This document shows positions 32,533 through 39,584 of a DNA stretch of 39,584 bases, piece after piece (the first letter of the stretch is position 1; the number at the start of each line of letters is the position of its first letter). A program made the translations under genes and the position numbers. The notes under the pieces were generated by a model, which was not told the DNA's origin, did no database searches, and was given only the letters and a program-made list of their open reading frames with translations. The DNA comes from Phoronis australis (taxonomy: Eukaryota > Phoronida > Phoronidae), in assembly GCA_002633005.1 (NCBI GenBank), contig NMRA01000033.1, positions 833,773 through 873,356 on the forward strand. Reading direction: 5' to 3'.

Positions 32533-33754
32533 ATCCTTTGTGTCTACGATGGCTCTCACTATCCGCCAAAAGGTCAATTGGCTTCATCTGCATTGTGTGG
32601 TTGCCACCATTGATCAACACAACATGGCTACACTAAGACTATAATTAAAATAAATTGAGGTCAAATGCATGAGAACAAGTGCATGAAAACAAGGCTGGCG
32701 ACACACATTTTGGGGAGCAGTAAATTGTGCTGGGTTTGAATTCTTAAGCATTAGAAAAATAGAACAGACTAATGCATTGACTAAAACTTTGTTTTTGACA
32801 ATTTACTTAATCTTCCACGTGGCACCTGAATGAATACCAAGTGACTTTCATCAAAATACACATTGCAGCACTTGAGCCAAGGCTACATCCAATTTCAAGC
32901 AAATAAAACAAAATTTCAAAAATGTAATAAATACTCTTATTTTTCCATAAATTAAACACATCAGAAATCCTTTCAATTCAAAAGTCAACTCAGGTCATAA
33001 GCCACAGTTGGCCATTCTGATAGGCAGTGATAATTAGTATCAAGCTTGGTTCTTTTGTTTCAAACGCCTTCGCCATGGTCTTGACATTTGACCTCCACGA
33101 TGACCATCAACTAAAACACCAAATATATGATATAAATTGAACAAGACGTCAAGTTCTACGTCAATTTCAATATTTGCCTATTGTGTTAGAAGTTAAAAGG
33201 ACAAGCAGATCCTTAAGAAAGGGTGATTTATAGCAGTTCGTTTGGTGCAGCCTTCGATGTCTGCGCTGCTGAAAAATAAAATTACAGACCCGTTAACAGG
33301 GCGGTTTTTTGACAAACAACGTACGATTTACCAACAAAAAGTCAGACACAATAATCTTTAGTTGCAAACATAGAATACCCATGGCAAAATACTGGACATC
33401 TAAACACAAACCAACCACAAAATCACCTTGTTGTTTGCAAAATTACTCTGCCACAAGCCTTTAACTCTACGATCAGCCATATTGCCTAATCACGAATACG
33501 TACAACAAAGTATCACTACGATATCAAATGTAAATAAATTTTTATGTTCAATCTATCAACATTATTGATAAATTTGCATTATAATTACGTACAGTTTATG
33601 CAATGAGAATGTTTTACTTATGTATTTTTGATTTTTTACAGAAATTATACAATATTCCTCGACTAGTGTAAGAATACTGTAAATATAGAACTATTTGCTA
33701 CCATAACTAGTTACATGGATCACCAACAGACGTCGGGATTTCACAGAGTGGTCA

Positions 33755-34010
33755 GTGCGACCTCTAAAACACCGGCGCGGGGAGTGTCTCTCGTCTGCCG
33801 CGGCAGTGCCTCACTCCTGGTCAGTCATGAGACAACTCCTACGCTAACACGTGAGATTTTGTTACCTCAACACCTAAACGAGTCTGATCCAGACTGAGGC
33901 TAACCCGTCCTAATCCATTCACAAATCAATGACAGATAGTTGACTCCATCCGGCATAGCGCGCGCCTGGGCCGCGCGGCCGGGGGTCATGATTACTGAGG
34001 TGCCCGCAGA
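33755..34010. promoter_or_regulatory. CpG-dense stretch, possible promoter or first non-coding exon
   Basis: Against an AT-rich background this block is rich in CpG, for example ACCGGCGCGGGG, CTGCCGCGGCAG and AGCGCGCGCCTGGGCCGCGCGG. It lies about 2.4 kb upstream of the minus-strand start codon, and a possible minus-strand donor (GAG|GTAACA) occurs near 33850. That it is the KMT2C promoter is inference; no core promoter motif was identified. Confidence 0.35.
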
Positions 34011-34305
34011 CGTGTACCAAAAATCCAAAAATTGAGAGAACCCCTAATGAGGGTGCCAGGTCTGCTAATTCCCAACCCCTTTAGCGGAGTAGATTTTTTT
34101 TTGCCGCATGAACAAAGGCACTAAAGAGCCGCCTAAATATTTTTAACATACCATCTACATCAAAATATGTGACACATAGCGCCTCTCTCAGTCTCCGCCG
34201 CCTCAGAGTGCGATCGGAGAGATTACCGGTAGTTAGTGCATCTACAGTAATTAAACATTTTAATCAAAAACACAAAATGAGGACACGGGGTTTATTTTTG
34301 CGTTA

Positions 34306-34412
34306 ATTTTCTATTGAAACAAACATTTATTCTTACATTTTTATTTTTATTTTTTATGACCATTTTCTATTGAAACAAACATTTATTATTACATTTTTAT
34401 TTTTTTATGACC
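34306..34412. repeat. 56-bp AT-rich tandem duplication
   Basis: Positions 34306-34361 and 34362-34412 are adjacent direct copies beginning ATTTTCTATTGAAACAAACA, differing by one substitution and a short T-run deletion. Confidence 0.95.
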
Positions 34413-36060
34413 ATCCGCCTTTATTCACATTTAGACCATTTGCTGACGGAGGGAATACATAATTTTGTCATTATTTTTCTTAAAAATTACACCTACTCTA
34501 CAGATGTTAAAATTGGCGATAATTGTTTTTTGTACGACTTTAAGTGATTGTTTGCATTTCTTAATTTCCCAGTCCCTGTACAAAAAGTGACAAAGCAAAT
34601 ATATGAACTTCACTGGAATCTTGACTACTAAAATTCGGAAATTGGAATGTTTAACGTCACGCAGGACCCCGAAATGGAAACCGAACTCGAATTTATTTTT
34701 GACATCTTCCGTTCCTCAAATTTGGCCTAATTGTACCACTGATTGGGAAAACAGGCAATGGCATGGTATTTCTCTTTCGGTGAACTGAATCACCTCATAT
34801 ACATTTTCAACTTAGCTAAGATTTTTTATTTTAAGTGATTTAACTTTTTTCAACATCTTTTATCAGGGAGTATACTGAAAACTTTCAAAGAGGCCTCGAA
34901 CAGACTGAGCTTGTTGACTAAAGGCGTCAGACAGACTTGGCAGACTATGTGTCCACATAATTCATACGCAAGTGTGGGAAGGTGAGCCGGACTGCTTATT
35001 GCGGTCATCCCCGGCGTCCTGACATTAAGCTGGCGACGAATTTCAGACTCCTCGTTGGGTGGCAATTTTATATTTTTACATTTTCATATCTCTGTATCTT
35101 CGTAAGTTGGTGCGTTATTTTCATGACGGGAACTTGCAAATAGGTTTTTATTAAATAGACGACAACGCCTACGCATTTTAAACGAATATTACGGTATTCT
35201 GCACCACCAAAAGTGGGCATTTTATTTTTGCAAGGCCTTTTGGAAGTTTGGAAGGGGTATTCCTATATTAACTTCACAATAGAGTAGACGGGTCAGAGTA
35301 CCGCTTCCCCCTGATGGCAATTGATTTTCAGTTCGTCTCATCTTTGGGATTGACGGATTTTCGTAAAATTTAGCAATCATTTTCTATTCGGAAGATACCT
35401 CCTCATTTTCGGATGCTTGTGACATACAGAAGGCAATCAAATTGACATTTTTATGGTACTAATAAACATCTATAAAATTGTAGAAATTTGGCTAAATGTG
35501 AGTCTTGTTGACAAGGTTCTACACATACACATTATATGGTCCTACATAACCTTAAATAGGAGATACAGCATGGGTGAAAAACAAAATTGACAGTAGGCAT
35601 TCCAATGACTGTATTGTCATTAGATACATTGAAAATAATGTACACAGGTTACGAACATTAGAGTCGCTTCTAATAATGTTTGAAAAACCCAGTTTGAATG
35701 GGCAGCTAACTGGAACTTGAAGTTCTCTATCATTATTTAGGTGATTTGTAGATTATGATGCACATCAACGTGTGTATATTTATTGATTTTTATCGTCATA
35801 GTTGCGCATGCCAACTTCACGTGTTGTATTGCATTTGACATTTCTGATGTGCTTTTCGCTGTGAACTAGTTGTAGATAGTAGCCTGAAGATGAGATATGT
35901 GTCTCGAAATATCGCTTTTTAAATTATGTTACATACTGATGTCGTTTGGATTTTTATTGCACTGTTGTGATGTAAAGACAAGATCTCTATTTAGAGAGTT
36001 TCAAAGAACTGAAATTAAACTAATTAAAACAGATCAAAGTGGCCACTGCCAAATTATAGT

Positions 36061-36123
36061 TATGTATGTATGTATTTTTGTATGTATGTATGTATGTATG
36101 TATGTATGCATGTATGTATGTAC
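36061..36123. repeat. (ATGT)n microsatellite
   Basis: About 15 ATGT/GTAT units with two interruptions (a TTTT stretch and one GCAT). Confidence 0.97.
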
Positions 36124-36252
36124 AGGTGAGCCCATAAAAGAGGGCATAATGTGAAAAGCACTCCTTGGAGGTCTGAAACTAGTGTCCAGCTCAGCATGAC
36201 AGTTTGAACTATAAATCAAAATAAACATTGGCAGTTTTGCTTATAAACTCAC

Positions 36253-36258
36253 TTTATT
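36253..36258 (-). terminator. Poly(A) signal of a minus-strand transcript
   Basis: The plus strand reads TTTATT, so the minus strand has AATAAA followed by GTGAGTTTATAAGC. It lies about 475 bases downstream of the stop codon at 36732-36734, a reasonable 3' UTR length. A chance match is possible in AT-rich DNA. Confidence 0.4.
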
Positions 36259-36731
36259 CTCCAGAATGTTACAATGAATAACACATGACATTTACAGACT
36301 GTACACACTCTCCCTAACATAACCTGTCAAGATAAAAAAGTCTAAATAAATTTAATTTAAATTACACATAATTTATTGTGAACAAAGGCATTGAAATTCT
36401 TTTAAGCTACAGGCTGTTGTAACAACAAAACACACAGCTTGACATTAGCTTAAGTTGGCAGATTTATTTGAGGTTGTAATATGACAACCAAAGTTATACA
36501 TGCTGTGTGTGTTTATGCAAATGCCTTCTATAAATCAATTTGGATACAGTGTTACATTTGAACACATGAAACTGGCTAAACTCTTCATTGCAATCAATAG
36601 TAGGCAACAATTCAATAAACACAGCCAGAAGATCCAGTTCTTAAGCACTGGTCAAACATTCAGAGGCATGTTCAACACTCATTTTAAGATGGGTCCAGTA
36701 TACCAAATGTTCAACAGGTGTCTCCACTGTA

Positions 36732-36853
36732 TCACGTTGATTTTCCAGTAGGATCCTCTCCAGCTTTCAACAGGTGGGTCTTCCCAATTCCTCCGGGCAC
36801 ATCAAAGTCGTCCAAAAACCTCTCTTGTTTGACAGCGAACATGGAATAAAAAT
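36732..36853 (-). CDS. C-terminal coding exon of an unidentified gene
   Basis: A strong acceptor (pyrimidine run, CTTAAC branch-like site, GAACAG) is followed by 2+117 bases open to a TGA at 36732-36734. The reading is FYSMFAVKQERFLDDFDVPG, then GIGKTHLLKAGEDPTGKST and stop. The composition looks like real protein rather than chance. I do not recognise the family. The exon needs one base from an upstream exon. Transcription is in the same direction as the KMT2C-like gene, which lies downstream of it. Confidence 0.5.
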
Positions 36854-37906
36854 CTGTTCAATGGTTAAGAAAAATAATGACTTCAGTGATATTAGAGAAA
36901 TCTTTAAAGTACATCACTGTAAGTCATGCTTTGGTTCTCATTCGCTCTCCTGCAGACAACCACTAAACAAACTGAGTTATGACTACCAGAGGCATCTGGA
37001 ACACCTTGGGTATATTTGTAGCCTCAAATTATCTGTCAGAGGTGTTTCATATCTGTGCATGAGTAAACTTTAATCTGCAAGATGATTAGGTCAACAGATG
37101 GTTAAACATCATTGCTACTGTATCTGCCTTGCAGGTTTTAAAAGACCTACGTGATGTCATTATTAATACTACTGTCTGCCTCCCCATGTACTGATATTTT
37201 AAGTTTCAGTTTGTTTTCACATGAATATGACGGTGTATGCGACGAGACTTTCCATTTTGACAGTCACATGAGTTTTTGTTCTGATTGAAGTATGTGCCAG
37301 ACCAATGCTACATACACAATCAAACTCATTTCACTCAGACATAGTTCCACAACACGCTTGCACTGGTTTGTGAACTTTACTATGTGGTGATAATTTCAAA
37401 AACATAAATCAAAGCTCTGCAGACCAAGTAATATTAACAGCAATTGAAAAGAAAACAAAGAAGCTAAATTAATTATCTCAACAAAGATAAACTTTGAAAT
37501 GTACCAAGAATTTTTGCACATGGTATTTTGAATCAGGGTATATTAATGATAATCCAAAGTTGCAACTCATCCTAATATGCCATGTATGCCAGAAGACTAC
37601 AAAACATATGGCTCACCCTGACTTAAGCCATCAAAGTCACATCTCAGTAGGCAGTCAATGTCGTTAAATCCTTCCTACTCAAACAACTACTTTGTAAATC
37701 AAAATTTCTTTCAAAAATGTCACTTCATTTGTCAACAAAAATTGTGACCTTGCCATTTTGTTGCACTACTGCATCACTGCACAAGTCTATCGGATGTCAT
37801 ATTGAGGTTGACCTGCATGAGTTTGAGAGTGTGCCAAGCGCTGATGTGCTACACTGACGATTCAGCAGTGCTTGAATCCTGGCTGCCACGATTGCTAATC
37901 ACATAC

Positions 37907-37935
37907 CTGGGCAGCAAGAAGTCAATGTCAACGTA
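37907..37935 (-). CDS. Possible 29-nt microexon of the unidentified minus-strand gene
   Basis: Acceptor TTTTACCAG and donor CCCAG|GTATGT bracket 29 bases. In one frame it reads YVDIDFLLP; in another TLTLTSCCP. The second frame joins the terminal exon 36732-36853 in phase through its strong acceptor, giving CCPDFYSMF. Alternatively the first frame runs on without the donor to a stop at 37849-37851, ending STAESSV. I cannot choose without transcripts. Confidence 0.3.
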
Positions 37936-38174
37936 CTGGTAAAAGAAGGGACATATTGGAGAGTAATCTTAATTACTGGTCAATATTTGTTTGAGTTGGA
38001 AGGATTTGAAGACACTGAAGGCTCCCAAAGGTGTCTCTCTATGCACAAAAGATACTTATTCCAACACGACTTTGTTGATATAGCATAATAGCACGTACAC
38101 AGGCTTCCACTTGGTCAAATAAAACCGACATAAATTCAGTCTATCTACCTTCAGGAAATTGACCTTTGACTTAC

Positions 38175-38253
38175 TGGTTGAAAAAAGGATTCCCATTCAG
38201 GTAAGATTCCTTGCAAGGTGGACGAAGGGGCAATGAATGCTCCCAACTCAAGC
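38175..38253 (-). CDS. Possible internal exon of the unidentified minus-strand gene
   Basis: Acceptor TTTGTCAG and a strong donor (CCA|GTAAGT) bracket 79 bases. Two frames are open and both fit onward splicing to 37935: LELGAFIAPSSTLQGILPEW, then ESFFQP; or LSWEHSLPLRPPCKESYLNG, then NPFFN. The second is consistent with the terminal exon at 36732-36853. Family unknown. Confidence 0.3.
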
Positions 38254-39584
38254 CTGACAAAGACAATTATGAACTCCAGCAGGCTTTACTGGCCATAACC
38301 TGTTAACTTGGGATTTTCCAATTGAAAAAGATTTCCTGATTTTGAAACTAAGGACTAACTATACCAAACCACCATTTTCAATATCAAAACAATCCAATCA
38401 AAATTCATGCATAAATAATGTAATAAAGTTGGCTAAGTTATATGATAACCAGTGACAACCACTCTGATTATGAGCTGACAACGTAAACATGGTAAACGCA
38501 TCTTTAAAATTCACAGCCGAAGCAGGTTATTCTCATATTGGGAGAATTTCTCCTGAGTGGGTGAATTCTCCTAATTGGGAGAGAAAATTCTCTTGATCTT
38601 GAGAAATTCTCCTGATTGTGGGAATGAATTTCACAAAGTATTTAAGGGAAAACAGTATTCAATCAGGGAAATTCACACCATTGAATAAAGTGCAAAAACT
38701 ACTGGGATTGACTGAGGGAATTAAAAATTAACCACGTCGATTCGGTTTGAGCGATCACCTCTTTTCAGCTCTTGCTCAGGGATATTCCTGACCAGGTTTA
38801 AACCTGTGCCCATTGGGCACACCTGATGACAAAAAGTGTGCCTTTTCAAAAAGTTGTGCCCAGGAGACTTAGTGTAATTAAAGTAGCAACATATGAAAAC
38901 AAACCCCAAGGGCATTCGAAATAAGAACTGAGTCATGTTCATGTAAATGTGGCATTTTTATTTGAAATTCCATACAAAAAGGCAATCTGACAAAGACGTC
39001 AAATAGACTTCAGCTGTGATGGAATAAGAACACACCGGCTGTAAGTTGACTACAATCTTGCATTTTTGGAAGAGTGTTTAAAAAATGCACCCGGGGGGGC
39101 ACACTGCTGCAATGTACTTGTGCCTTTTTATTTTTTATGCATTAATGGCACAAAGGCGCGGTCCAGGATTATCCCTGCTTGCTGAAGGCAATAACTTGAC
39201 AATACTATAACTCGACAACCATAGAAGATAATAAACAACACCAACTGTACAATCAATAGGGAGGACAATCAAAAAGTAGGTCACGGTGCTCCATATCTGC
39301 CTCCGTGTAAAACCCATGTCGGTAAATTACCCGATTTCAGACTTCAAAGTTAACTATAAGACAATTTTGTGTTATAAATCGTTGCCTTAGTATTTATTTG
39401 TAAGTTTGTAATCTTTTTGTCTCAAATTTGCGGCTGATAAATCATTTTTTGTAAGCTTTTTTTAGCGCAAGATTTTCCGCCATGCGATCAACTTTCGAAA
39501 AAGTACCTCTTGTTCCTCCTATCCAAAAGAGCACTATACTCTCAAATACAAACATGAAATTTGGACAGGATGTAGTTTAGATGA
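38254..39584. other. Right end, no supported gene
   Basis: Contains a run of short palindromic GGAGAATTTCTCC-like repeats at about 38535-38620 and a minus-strand 60-codon frame with a hydrophobic stretch (39135-39317) that lacks supporting splice or family evidence. Further exons of the minus-strand gene may lie here or beyond the window. Confidence 0.4.

Larger units (their letters stand above)
32533..36060. other. Intergenic or 5' region, mostly unassigned
   Basis: Apart from the CpG-dense block and the 56-bp duplication, nothing firm was recognised. A minus-strand exon-like piece at about 33059-33110 (reading GHRGGQMSRPWRRRLKQKNQA then stop, after TTTTAG) is noted but unsupported. A fragment at 35480-35570 shares GGTCCTACATAACCTT with 8712-8727. 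Confidence 0.4.

Noticed and set aside
33059-33113. A minus-strand terminal-exon-like piece reading GHRGGQMSRPWRRRLKQKNQA then stop
   Set aside because: An acceptor-like TTTTAG is present, but no partner exon, poly(A) signal or family match was found.
38754-38822. Exon-like piece on the minus strand, acceptor GTCATCAG, reading VCPMGTGLNLVRNIPEQELK
   Set aside because: The sequence around it contains a TGTGCCCA/TGGGCACA palindrome and related repeats, and its best donor leads into 38253 only in one of the two uncertain frames.
39135-39317. A 60-codon minus-strand frame with a membrane-like hydrophobic stretch
   Set aside because: No splice partners, no recognised family; short enough to be chance.
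1-39584. Bacterial features: operons, CRISPR arrays, ribosome binding sites, tRNA or rRNA genes
   Set aside because: The window is clearly spliced eukaryotic DNA; no CRISPR-like spacing and no intact structural RNA gene was seen.

Overview
The window is eukaryotic nuclear DNA: AT-rich, with intron-split genes, GT-AG splice sites, microsatellites and transposon remnants. It looks like an invertebrate animal, probably marine. That is an inference from intron sizes, the non-LTR retrotransposon fragment and a protein resembling both vertebrate KMT2C and KMT2D. I cannot name the species.

Positions 709-31414 on the minus strand hold one large gene, which I reconstruct as 34 coding exons (33 well supported, one optional). 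It is an orthologue of the H3K4 monomethyltransferases KMT2C/KMT2D (MLL3/MLL4; fly LPT plus Trr). Exons were joined by requiring an AG acceptor, a GT donor, matching codon phase across every junction and similarity to the recalled family order. All phases close. The reconstructed part is about 2,460 codons. It runs from a start codon in a 7-nt coding piece (31408-31414) through an acidic/basic N-terminus, an extended PHD1, PHD2-4, a basic linker, PHD5-7, acidic/proline-rich linkers, an HMG box, a Gln/Lys-rich segment and a Pro/His/Met-rich low-complexity exon, to a short Gln-rich segment where the gene leaves the window on the left. The second ePHD, FYRN/FYRC and SET domains must lie beyond position 1.

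The introns hold a 1.42-kb element with ~165-bp terminal inverted repeats (6197-7618), a 17-bp minisatellite (10843-11080), a degenerate ~133-bp tandem array (about 23190-23830), tRNA-like SINE remnants (about 21640-22085) and several short local duplications. At least four of these duplications copy an exon edge with its splice signal into the neighbouring intron. This is the most unusual pattern in the window.

The 5' flank (31415-36240) holds a 5'-truncated non-LTR retrotransposon end on the plus strand (about 31829-32532), a CpG-dense stretch (about 33755-34010) that may be the promoter, a 56-bp tandem duplication and an (ATGT)n microsatellite. From about 36250 to 38253 on the minus strand there is probably the 3' end of a second, unidentified gene: a C-terminal exon (36732-36853), a poly(A) signal (36253-36258) and two possible upstream exons. 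From 38254 to the right end I see no gene I can support.
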